Source: Halomonas sp. NO4 (GTDB lineage Bacteria; Pseudomonadota; Gammaproteobacteria; Pseudomonadales; Halomonadaceae). Taken from it: a stretch of 64,000 nucleotides of DNA. The DNA lies in the NCBI RefSeq assembly GCF_010994375.1, contig NZ_WHMA01000004.1:163217-227216 (forward strand), read 5' to 3'. The notes below the pieces were generated by a model, which saw nothing but the letters and a program-made list of their open reading frames with translations, was not told the DNA's origin and ran no database searches. The stretch's first letter is position 1. Each line of letters begins with the position of its first letter. Position numbers and translations under genes: made by a program. Shown one piece after another: positions 51,373-58,674 of the stretch.

Positions 51373-51677
51373 GCCCCGGCGCCACGGCAGTCGGGTGAGT
51401 CGGGCCGGCGCTCACCGCTCGCCTGCCACTCCTGGGGGGTATAGAGGTGCAGTGCCAGGGCGTGCACCGGGCCGGAGAGTTCATCGGCGAGCAGCGCATA
51501 GATGCGCTGGTGGCGCTTCACCGGCATCAGCCCTTCGAAGCGCTCGGAGACCAGCGTCACCTTGAAGTGGGTCTCGGAATTGGGCGGCACGGCATGGCGG
51601 TGGCTCTCGTTCTCCACCGTCAGGAAGGTCGGTTCGAGGGCCTGCAGCTTCTCTTCAATGCTGGCCTGAATGCTCAT
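51369..51677 (-). CDS. bolA: BolA family regulator
   Basis: The 102 residues are close to E. coli BolA: IEEKLQALEPTFLTVENESHRHAVPPNSETHFKVTLVSERFEGLMPVKRHQRIYALLADELSGPVHALALHLYTPQEW and CRGAGA. BolA proteins bind [2Fe-2S] with monothiol glutaredoxins and, in E. coli, affect cell shape and biofilm. ATG at 51677 has CGAGGAG upstream. Its start and ribosome site lie inside the last codons of the upstream MFS gene. Confidence 0.95.
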   Translation of the reverse strand: MSIQASIEEKLQALEPTFLTVENESHRHAVPPNSETHFKVTLVSERFEGLMPVKRHQRIYALLADELSGPVHALALHLYTPQEWQASGERRPDSPDCRGAGA

Positions 51678-53130
51678 GGGGGCTCCTCGATGATGGATTT
51701 GCCACCATTGTACTCCCTTGCCCGGCCGGCGACGATGCGCCCCGGCGCGCCTGCGCCTGAGCGGCTCCGGCCAGCGGCATGCGCGCCAGGCTGGCGGCAA
51801 GCGACAGCACGCAGGCGGCCGCGCCCACCCAGAGCGTGGCCTGCACCGGGGCACCGGCGCCAAGGAAGGCGCCCACCAGCGCCACGCCCAGCGACTGGCC
51901 GACGGTGCGAGTGGTGCTCATCACCCCCGAGGCGTTGGCGCTGCGCGCCTTGGGCACGCTGGCCATCATCTCGCGGTTGTTGGGGGGCTGAAAGAGCCCG
52001 AAGCCCAGGCCGCACAGGGCAGTGCGCCACAGGCCGTCGACGATCTGTGCCTCGGGACCGAGCCGCGCCAGGGCCACGAGCCCGGCGATCAGCAGCCCCA
52101 GACCGACGCTGGAGAGCACGCTGGGGTTGACCCGATCAGCCAGGCGCCCCGCCAGTGGGCCGACCACCATGATGGCAAGCGGCCAGGGGGTGAAGAGCCA
52201 GGCCGTCTGCAGCGGGGTAAAGCCCATCTCCTGCTGGTAGAGGAAGGAGAGCGCCACGAAGGCGAGCCCCTGGCCGATGAACGCCAGTCCCGAGGCAGAG
52301 ACCGCCAGGCGAAAGCGCGGCTCCTCGAAGAGCGACAGCGGTAGCAGGGGATACGTCGCCCGGCGCTGACGGCGCAGGAAAAGCGTGCCGGCGACAAGGC
52401 ACACCGCCAGCCACGCCAGCGCCTGCCAGCCGGGTGCCCCCTGGCCCAGGGTGTCCATGGCAAGGAAGACGCTCGCCAGCATGGTGATCGAGAGCAGCGC
52501 CCCGGCGCCGTCGAAGCCGCCACGGCGCCGCGGCTCGTGTGGCAGTGCACGCCAGGCGAACCAGAGTGCGAGGAGCCCGAGGGGCAGGTGCAGGGCGAAG
52601 AGCCAGGGCCAGTCGGCCACGGAGAGCACCAGCCCGCCCAGCGCCGGACCGGAGGCATAGCCGCCCGCCACCACCAGGGCGCTGAGCCCCAGCGCACTGC
52701 CGAGCAGCCGCGAGGGGAAGATCGCCCGGTAGAGCGAAGGACCGATGGAGAGCGTCGCCGCCGCCCCCAGCCCCTGCAGGGCCCGGAACACCAGCAGCCA
52801 CTCGAAGCTGCGCGACAGTGCCGCCCCCAGCGAGGCACAGACGAAGAGCGCGAGCCCCGCCACATAGAGACGGCGCCGGCTGACCAGCTCGCTGAGCGCC
52901 GCGCACACCAGCAGAAAGGCGGCGCAGCTGATCTGGAAGAGGTTGGTCACCCAGACGGCGCGCGCGCCCGAGACCCCCAGATCGCGGGCGATGCTGGGCA
53001 GGGCCAAGTTGATCATGGTGGTGTCCACCACCGCCATCAGGGTACCCAGCACCAGGGCCAGCACGGCCAGACGGCGCTCGGGCCCAGGCAGGCCATCGTC
53101 GCCGGGGCGGGTCGCAAAGAGTCGCTTCAT
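51655..53130 (-). CDS. MFS exporter of the DHA2 (14-TM) type
   Basis: Proton-driven multidrug-type exporter in the inner membrane. The 491 residues show about 14 hydrophobic helices, motif A-like SELVSRRRLYVAGL, the DHA2 motif LGTLMAVVDTTMINLALPSIARDLGVS in TM1, and GPALGGLVLSVADWPWLFALHLPLGL (motif C region). It ends in a polar tail. ATG at 53130. It overlaps bolA by 23 bases, suggesting read-through into bolA. The substrate cannot be told from sequence. Confidence 0.88.
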   Translation of the reverse strand: MKRLFATRPGDDGLPGPERRLAVLALVLGTLMAVVDTTMINLALPSIARDLGVSGARAVWVTNLFQISCAAFLLVCAALSELVSRRRLYVAGLALFVCASLGAALSRSFEWLLVFRALQGLGAAATLSIGPSLYRAIFPSRLLGSALGLSALVVAGGYASGPALGGLVLSVADWPWLFALHLPLGLLALWFAWRALPHEPRRRGGFDGAGALLSITMLASVFLAMDTLGQGAPGWQALAWLAVCLVAGTLFLRRQRRATYPLLPLSLFEEPRFRLAVSASGLAFIGQGLAFVALSFLYQQEMGFTPLQTAWLFTPWPLAIMVVGPLAGRLADRVNPSVLSSVGLGLLIAGLVALARLGPEAQIVDGLWRTALCGLGFGLFQPPNNREMMASVPKARSANASGVMSTTRTVGQSLGVALVGAFLGAGAPVQATLWVGAAACVLSLAASLARMPLAGAAQAQARRGASSPAGQGSTMVANPSSRSPHEHSGQH

Positions 53131-53164
53131 GCTCTTTCCATCACTGCGGGGGCCATCAATGACG

Positions 53165-53184
53165 AAACCGGCCGAAGCCGGTTT
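53165..53184 (-). terminator. Terminator of the prfB-lysS unit
   Basis: AAACCGGC and GCCGGTTT (53165-53172 and 53177-53184) close a UUCG tetraloop in the minus-strand RNA, followed by CGTCATT. It lies 29 bases after the acidic protein gene. Confidence 0.65.
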
Positions 53185-53212
53185 GCACAGGGCGGGTCTG
53201 GCCTCGCCTCGT

Positions 53213-53599
53213 TCAGTCCTGGTCGATATCCATCAGCAGGCTATCGTCCACCTCGGAGATCTCGAGGGCCGCCTCATCGTCCAGATCGATGGCCAGGTAG
53301 CTGTGCTCGAACTGCAGGAAGCGCTGAAAGAGCGCCCAGTCGAGCGATTCGGGCCACTGGCGCTCGTCCTCCTCCCAGGCACGCAGCTCGGTCTCGAGGA
53401 TCTCGAGGTAGCGCTCGCGCACGAAGGCTTCCAGGGCCTCCGGGGTGTCCATCTCGGGGATGAGATAGACGGTGCTTTCGCGTTCGACGTCGGCGATCGT
53501 CAGGTCGTCGTCGCCCACGGTGGGTTCCAGGGCGTTGATCCATTCCACGAAGTGGCGGGTCGGCCGGACGCTCAGGGCGGAGCGGTTGAGCAGTTTCAT
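53213..53599 (-). CDS. Conserved-type acidic protein of unknown function
   Basis: The 128 residues have no signal peptide or membrane helix. The N-terminus MKLLNRSALSVRPTRHFVEWINALE and the repeated Trp/Glu pattern (RAWEEDERQWPESLDWALFQRFL) resemble a family of uncharacterised proteins I recall from Pseudomonas (starting MNLINRSVLIVRPKQPYLDW). The C-terminal 40 residues are very acidic. ATG at 53599 has GGAGACCGCG upstream. It follows lysS by 60 bases and precedes a terminator. Function unknown. Confidence 0.78.
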   Translation of the reverse strand: MKLLNRSALSVRPTRHFVEWINALEPTVGDDDLTIADVERESTVYLIPEMDTPEALEAFVRERYLEILETELRAWEEDERQWPESLDWALFQRFLQFEHSYLAIDLDDEAALEISEVDDSLLMDIDQD

Positions 53600-53659
53600 C
53601 GCGGTCTCCTCGACGTCGAAACGCTGACCATTATGGGCGCTCGCGGCGCCCCTTACCAA

Positions 53660-55210
53660 CTATTCCACTTCCGGTCGCATCGCCGGGAAGAGCAGCACAT
53701 CGCGGATCGAGGCGCTGTCGGTGAGCAACATCACCAGCCGGTCGATGCCGATGCCCTCGCCCGCCGTGGGCGGCAGGCCATACTCCAGGGCGCGCACGTA
53801 GTCGGCATCGTAGTACATCGCCTCGAGGTCGCCGGCCTCCTTCTCCGCCGCCTGGGCGCGGAAGCGTGCCGCCTGGTCCTCGGCGTCGTTGAGCTCCGAG
53901 AAGCCGTTGGCGATCTCGCGGCCGCCGACGAAGAGCTCGAAACGCTCGGTGACGAACGGGTCGGCATCCTTGCGCCGCGCCAGCGGACTCACCTCGGTGG
54001 GATAGTCGATGATGAAGGTCGGCTGCTGCAGGCGATGCTCCACCGTCTTCTCGAAGATCTCCACCTGGATCTTGCCGAGTCCCCAGCCATCCTTGACGTC
54101 GATGTCGAGCCGCTCGGCGACCTGGCGTGCGGCGGCCTCGTCGGCCAGCGCCTCGGCGTGGATCTCCGGGTTGTACGCGAGGATGGCGTCGAACACGGAG
54201 AGGCGACGGAGCGGCTGGCCGAAATCGTACTCGAAGGTCTCCAGCACTTCGTCCTCGGCGCTGCGCACCGTGTTGATCACGGTGGTGCTGCCCAACACCT
54301 GGCGCGCCACCTCGCGCAGCATCTCCTCGGTGAGGTTCATCAGGTCATGGTAGTCGGCGTGGGCCTGGTAGAACTCGATCATGGTGAATTCGGGGTTGTG
54401 GCGCGTGGAGAGGCCTTCGTTGCGGAAGTTGCGGTTGATCTCGAAGACCTTCTCGAAGCCGCCCACCACCAGGCGCTTGAGGTAGAGCTCGGGCGCGATG
54501 CGCAGGTACATGTCGATGTCCAGCGCATTGTGGTGGGTGACGAAGGGCCGCGCCGTCGCCCCGCCGGGGATCGACTGCAGCATGGGGGTTTCCACCTCCA
54601 TGAAGCCGCGCGCCTCGAAGAAGCGGCGCATGGCGCTGATCACCCCGGCGCGGGTCTCGAACACCCGGCGCGAGTCGGGGTTCATGATCAGGTCCACGTA
54701 GCGCTGACGGTAGCGCGCCTCCAGGTCGGTGAGGCCGTGGAACTTGTCGGGCAGCGGGCGCAGGCTCTTGGTGAGCAGCGTTGCCTCCATCATCTTCACG
54801 TAGAGGTCGCCCTTGCCCGACTTGTGCACCGGACCGCGAGCCGCCACGATGTCGCCGATGTCCCAGCCCTTGATCTCCTCGAGCCGCTCGGCGGGCAGCC
54901 CCTTCTTGTCGACATAGAGCTGTATCTGCGCGGAGGGGTCCTGAATGACCAGGAAGGGACCACGCTTGCGCAAGATGCGCCCGGCCACCGCGGCCTGGCG
55001 ATCCAGCGCCTCGAGCTCATCCTTCTCCTTGTCGCCGAGCCGCGCCTGAAGGTCGGCGGCCAGGCTGTCGCGGCGAAAGTCGTTGGGGAAGGCGCTTTCG
55101 CCGCGCTCGGCGGCTCGCTCGCGACGCGCGGCCAGCTTGGCGCGCCGTTCGGCGATCAGGCGGTTTTCGTCGGTCTGCGGGCTGTCCGGGGAAGAACTCT
55201 GGTTGGCCAT
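53660..55210 (-). CDS. lysS: Lysyl-tRNA synthetase, class II
   Basis: Charges tRNA-Lys. It has 516 residues: an N-terminal OB-fold anticodon domain ([17 protein letters not shown]), motif 1 region [25 protein letters not shown], motif 2 [26 protein letters not shown] and motif 3 [29 protein letters not shown] at 55210. It follows prfB by 133 bases, the same prfB-lysS order as in E. coli. Confidence 0.97.
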   Translation of the reverse strand: MANQSSSPDSPQTDENRLIAERRAKLAARRERAAERGESAFPNDFRRDSLAADLQARLGDKEKDELEALDRQAAVAGRILRKRGPFLVIQDPSAQIQLYVDKKGLPAERLEEIKGWDIGDIVAARGPVHKSGKGDLYVKMMEATLLTKSLRPLPDKFHGLTDLEARYRQRYVDLIMNPDSRRVFETRAGVISAMRRFFEARGFMEVETPMLQSIPGGATARPFVTHHNALDIDMYLRIAPELYLKRLVVGGFEKVFEINRNFRNEGLSTRHNPEFTMIEFYQAHADYHDLMNLTEEMLREVARQVLGSTTVINTVRSAEDEVLETFEYDFGQPLRRLSVFDAILAYNPEIHAEALADEAAARQVAERLDIDVKDGWGLGKIQVEIFEKTVEHRLQQPTFIIDYPTEVSPLARRKDADPFVTERFELFVGGREIANGFSELNDAEDQAARFRAQAAEKEAGDLEAMYYDADYVRALEYGLPPTAGEGIGIDRLVMLLTDSASIRDVLLFPAMRPEVE

Positions 55211-55343
55211 GTCGCTACCTGCTAGAAATCACGTAATCCAATGAAGAAGCTGTGCTCCTGGAGCCGCGCGAGGGATGCCGAGACAAGGCGCCCCTCGGCA
55301 ACATCCATCCCGAGGTCAACGCCATCTCGGCGAGCGCAGCAGG

Positions 55344-56442
55344 CTACAGGCCCTGCTTGAGGCTGGCTTCGATGAACTGATCCAGGTCGCCGTCCAGCAC
55401 CTTCTCGCAGTTGCTCGTCTGCACGCCGGTGCGCAGGTCCTTGATGCGCTGGTCATCAAGCACATAGGAGCGAATCTGGCTGCCCCAGCCGATATCGGCC
55501 TTGGCCTCCTCGGCCTGCTGCTTGGCGGCGTTGCGCTTCTCCATCTCGTGCTCCCACAGCTTCGCCTTGAGCTGCTTCATGGCGAAGTCGCGGTTGGCGT
55601 GCTGGCTGCGCTGGCTCTGGCAGGCCACCACGATGCCGGTGGGCTCGTGGGTGATGCGCACGGCGGAGTCGGTGGTATTGACGTGCTGGCCGCCCGCCCC
55701 GCTGGAGCGGTAGGTGTCGGTCCGCAGGTCCGCGGGGTTGATCTCGATCTCGAAGCTGTCGTCCACCTCCGGCGACAGGAACACCGAGGCGAAGGAGGTG
55801 TGACGGCGCCCGCCGGAATCGAAGGGGCTCTTGCGCACCAGGCGGTGCACCCCGGTCTCGGTGCGCAGCCAACCGAAGGCATAGTCTCCCTGAACGTGCA
55901 GGGTCGCCGACTTGATGCCGGCCACCTCGCCCGCGGAGAGCTCGATGATCTCCGCCTTGAAGCCGTGGTGCTCGCACCAGCGCAGGTACATGCGCAGCAG
56001 CATGTTGGCCCAGTCCTGGGCCTCGGTGCCGCCGGAGCCGGCCTGGATGTCCAGGTAAGCGTTGTTGGCGTCCATCTCGCCGGAGAACATGCGCCGGAAC
56101 TCGAGCTTCTGCAGATTCGCCTGATAGCCCTCGAGCTCCTTCTCGACCTCGGCGACGGTGCCCTCGTCCGCTTCCATCTCGGCCAGCTCCAGCAGGTCGC
56201 GGCTGTCGCCCAGCCCCTGCTCCAGCTCGTCGATGGTGGCGACGATGGCCTCCAGCGTGGCGCGCTCCTTGCCTAGCTTCTGGGCGTAGTCCGGATCGCT
56301 CCAGACGTCCGGATCCTCCAGCTCGCGGGTTACTTCTTCCAGCCGATCCTTCTTCTCGGCATAGTCAAAGATACCCCCTCAGGACGTCTGTCCGCTCAGA
56401 CAGGTCCTTGATGCGGTTGTGGATGGCGTTGGTTTCCAGCAT
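55344..56442 (-). CDS. prfB: Peptide chain release factor 2, with programmed +1 frameshift
   Basis: Terminates translation at UGA and UAA. The first 25 codons (ATG 56442 to Leu 56368) end at an in-frame TGA (56367-56365). A +1 shift at CTT-T resumes with GAC at 56366 and adds 340 residues, 365 in total, exactly E. coli's length. SPF (SPFDSGG) for stop recognition and GGQ ([18 protein letters not shown]) for hydrolysis are present. Two separate genes would be a misreading. Promoter candidate at 56530-56558. Confidence 0.97.
56364..56382 (-). other. RF2 programmed frameshift site
   Basis: The minus strand reads AGGGGGTATCTTTGAC: internal Shine-Dalgarno AGGGGG, slippery CTT, stop TGA followed by C, a poor termination context. 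This is the classic autoregulatory signal, in which low RF2 stalls at UGA and favours the shift. Confidence 0.97.
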
Positions 56443-56529
56443 GGATCGCTCACCTGAATCGTCAGTGGCAAAACGGCCGCCGCGGCGCTGGTCGGTCACC
56501 AGGGCCCCGGCGGCACGGAAAGGGCGACC

Positions 56530-56558
56530 ATTGTAGCGAATGTGCCGCGTCGTCGCAT
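56530..56558 (-). promoter_or_regulatory. Candidate prfB promoter
   Basis: Minus strand ATGCGA (56558-56553), 17 bases, TACAAT (56535-56530). It lies about 90 bases before prfB and downstream of the fadL terminator, so prfB need not rely on read-through. Confidence 0.5.
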
Positions 56559-56582
56559 CATGGCCGCGTCGGCCACCCAGAC

Positions 56583-56614
56583 GCAGACGACCCGACCGAA
56601 GCCGGGTCGTCTGC
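56583..56614 (-). terminator. Terminator of the FadL-type gene
   Basis: GCAGACGACCCGAC (56583-56596) and GCCGGGTCGTCTGC (56601-56614) close a UUCG tetraloop. The single mismatch becomes G-U in the minus-strand RNA, so the hairpin is oriented for the leftward fadL transcript, 23 bases after its stop. Confidence 0.75.
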
Positions 56615-56636
56615 ATCGCCATGAACGGGCTCGCTG

Positions 56637-57947
56637 TCAGAAGCGATAGGTCAGCTGTGCACCGAAGGCGTGGGCCTCGTTCTTGTAGTCGGCGGAGTAA
56701 GTAGAAGTCACATCCCCACCAGGACCGCTATCCACCCGTTCCTGGCTCACAGTAGTGCTCCGCTCAGTCAGGTAGGAGTAGGCGAAGTCTAAAGTCAGGT
56801 TTTCGGTGGGTGTCCAACCTGCCCCCAGCGAGAAGATTCGGCGATCATCCGAGGGAATTCGCGCACTGCGGAACTCATCACTGGTCGGAGTATTATCGAT
56901 GGTCACGCCGGCCCGCAGCGCCCACTGCGGATTGAGCTGGTATTCACCACCTGCGGCGAAGGCCCAGGCATTGGAGTAATCCTGCTCCTCCAAGGTGATG
57001 GGATCGCCGCTCGGATCATTTGGATCGACCACGCGGATCTCATCGAACCGTTCCCAACGTGTCCAGGAAGCCCCGAACATCATCTTGAACTTATCACTCA
57101 TCTGCTGAGTGATGGAGAAGTTGATGTTTTCAGGAGTTGTTAAGTCTAGGCTGGCATCACTCTCACTTTGAACCATCCCTCCGACCGTGGCTTGAAAATC
57201 ACCGGTCAAGGTGTAATCAACTTTGGAGCGATAGGTCAGGCCAAGTGTGGTTTCTGGTGCCGGTTGGAACAACACACCGAGGTTGTATCCCCAACCATCG
57301 TCGTCACCTTCCACCCGGGCATCAGCTTCCGCCGTTGCGGGGCCAGGAACAATTGTAGGCACTTGTCTATGCAGCTCCCCATCCACACGATTATAGGTAA
57401 TGCCCGCACCCACCGACCACTGGTCGTTGAACCGATAAGAAACAGTCGGCTGGGCGCTCATCACCGTCAGTTGGGTGTAGTTGCCCAGGTTGCGGCCGAT
57501 GAAGCCGTCTTCGTAGTCCGTCTCCGAGCCGAAGGGCGCATAAACACCGAACCCAAAGGCCAGCTTGTCGGTCACCGGCTGAGCATAGAAGGCAAAGGGA
57601 ATGAATTTCCCAGGCACCATATCACCCTCAGCCGTTCCATCCACGGGCTGGGCCATACCTCCAGTTAGAACGCTGCTACGAGTCGCCTCGGCATTATCGA
57701 TATCGCTACTGACGTTCAGGTAGGTGCCACCCGCCGTCACCTGGGCGCGATCGAGAAACAACATGCCCGCCGGGTTGCCGAAAACGATGGTGGCGTCGTT
57801 GACGTTGGAGCTGCGGCCGGCGTGACCATAGCCCTGGCCGCTGACGCTCTGCTCGTTGACCTGGTAGCCGCCCGCGTGGGCCTGGCCGGCGAAGGTGGCG
57901 GCGGCGATGGCCACGGCCCATGAAAGCTTGTTGAACTTGTTGTGCAT
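56637..57947 (-). CDS. FadL/OmpP1-family outer membrane transporter
   Basis: Outer-membrane barrel for hydrophobic compounds such as long-chain fatty acids. The 436 residues have a signal peptide ending AHA, then GGYQVNEQSVSGQGYGHAGRSSNVNDATIVFGNPAGM (hatch with the family NPAG motif) and amphipathic strands to the C-terminal Phe (GAQLTYRF). ATG at 57947 has AGGAACC. From about 57715 leftward the GC drops sharply (26 of 60 bases at 57121-57180), while the signal and hatch region is normal. The substrate is unproven; aromatic hydrocarbons are also possible for this family. Confidence 0.88.
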   Translation of the reverse strand: MHNKFNKLSWAVAIAAATFAGQAHAGGYQVNEQSVSGQGYGHAGRSSNVNDATIVFGNPAGMLFLDRAQVTAGGTYLNVSSDIDNAEATRSSVLTGGMAQPVDGTAEGDMVPGKFIPFAFYAQPVTDKLAFGFGVYAPFGSETDYEDGFIGRNLGNYTQLTVMSAQPTVSYRFNDQWSVGAGITYNRVDGELHRQVPTIVPGPATAEADARVEGDDDGWGYNLGVLFQPAPETTLGLTYRSKVDYTLTGDFQATVGGMVQSESDASLDLTTPENINFSITQQMSDKFKMMFGASWTRWERFDEIRVVDPNDPSGDPITLEEQDYSNAWAFAAGGEYQLNPQWALRAGVTIDNTPTSDEFRSARIPSDDRRIFSLGAGWTPTENLTLDFAYSYLTERSTTVSQERVDSGPGGDVTSTYSADYKNEAHAFGAQLTYRF

Positions 57948-58047
57948 GGTTTCGGGTTCCTCTTGCGCTGGCGCGGATCGTTATTCGGCCCTTGGCAGGA
58001 CTCTCATGGCCTCAGTTGTCGCTTATCGGCCTTCGCGGATCAAGGGC

Positions 58048-58059
58048 AAACGTTCGTTT
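58048..58059. promoter_or_regulatory. AT-rich operator-like palindrome upstream of fadL-type gene
   Basis: AAACG-TT-CGTTT is a perfect 5+2+5 inverted repeat inside an AT-rich stretch (58048-58110) of the 280-base gap between fadL and the MerR gene. It is a plausible regulator site and promoter zone for fadL, but no -35/-10 pair with good spacing was found. Confidence 0.3.
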
Positions 58060-58163
58060 TAATACTCAAAAACCTAATACTTTAGTGGCAACCTTACCTA
58101 AGTCCTTGAAGCGCCGCTATCCGATGGCCCGCCGCAACCCCTGCTTCACGAGAGCGGGAACTC

Positions 58164-58195
58164 TTGACCTTTGCGTAACCCAAAGGTTTTACACT
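58164..58195 (+). promoter_or_regulatory. MerR-type promoter/operator of the copper operon
   Basis: TTGACC (58164-58169) and TACACT (58190-58195) are 20 bases apart, the overlong spacer typical of MerR-family targets. A perfect inverted repeat, ACCTTTG (58167-58173) and CAAAGGT (58181-58187), lies in the spacer. The regulator gene starts 32 bases downstream, so it should control itself and copA. Confidence 0.85.
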
Positions 58196-58227
58196 ACCCG
58201 AAACTGTGAGCGACGAGATTCAACATC

Positions 58228-58674
58228 ATGAAGGTCAACGAGCTGGCGCGGTGCACCGGGGTCACCGGCGAGACGGTGCGCCACTACACCCGCGAGGGGC
58301 TGCTGAACCCCGAGCGCGACCCGGACAACGGCTACCATCGCTACGACGAGACCGACCTCGAGCGGCTGCGCTTCATCCAGCGCGCCCGCACCCTGGGCTT
58401 CAGCGTGGCCGAGGTACGCGACATTCTCGCCCATGCCGACCACGGCGACTCACCCTGCCCCATGGTGCGCGACCTGCTGGCCGCCCGCCTGCCGGAGATC
58501 CGCGCCCGCATCCGCGAGCTCGAAGCCCTCGCCGAACGCATGGAGCAGGCACTCGATGCCTGGGCCGAGATGCCCGACGGCACGCCCGACGGCCACAGCC
58601 TGTGCCGGCTGATCGAGAGCTTTCCCGAACCGCTGCGAGACGACGAGGCGCGCCCCGCCAAGGAGGCCCAATGA
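58228..58674 (+). CDS. MerR-family metal-responsive regulator
   Basis: The 148 residues have the MerR HTH ([50 protein letters not shown]), a dimerisation helix and a C-terminal metal region with C77 (DSPCPMV) and C126 (HSLCRLIE). Counting from the start, CueR has Ser at 77, while cadmium/zinc sensors have Cys at this place; the usual second ligand near 112 is Trp here. The next gene is a Cu(I)-type ATPase, so copper is the likely signal. It overlaps copA by four bases. The start lacks a strong Shine-Dalgarno. Confidence 0.9.
   Translation: MKVNELARCTGVTGETVRHYTREGLLNPERDPDNGYHRYDETDLERLRFIQRARTLGFSVAEVRDILAHADHGDSPCPMVRDLLAARLPEIRARIRELEALAERMEQALDAWAEMPDGTPDGHSLCRLIESFPEPLRDDEARPAKEAQ

Noticed and set aside
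55344-56622. Two separate genes at prfB, or a frameshift pseudogene
   Set aside because: The break is exactly the RF2 programmed frameshift motif and the combined length is 365 residues, so the gene is intact.
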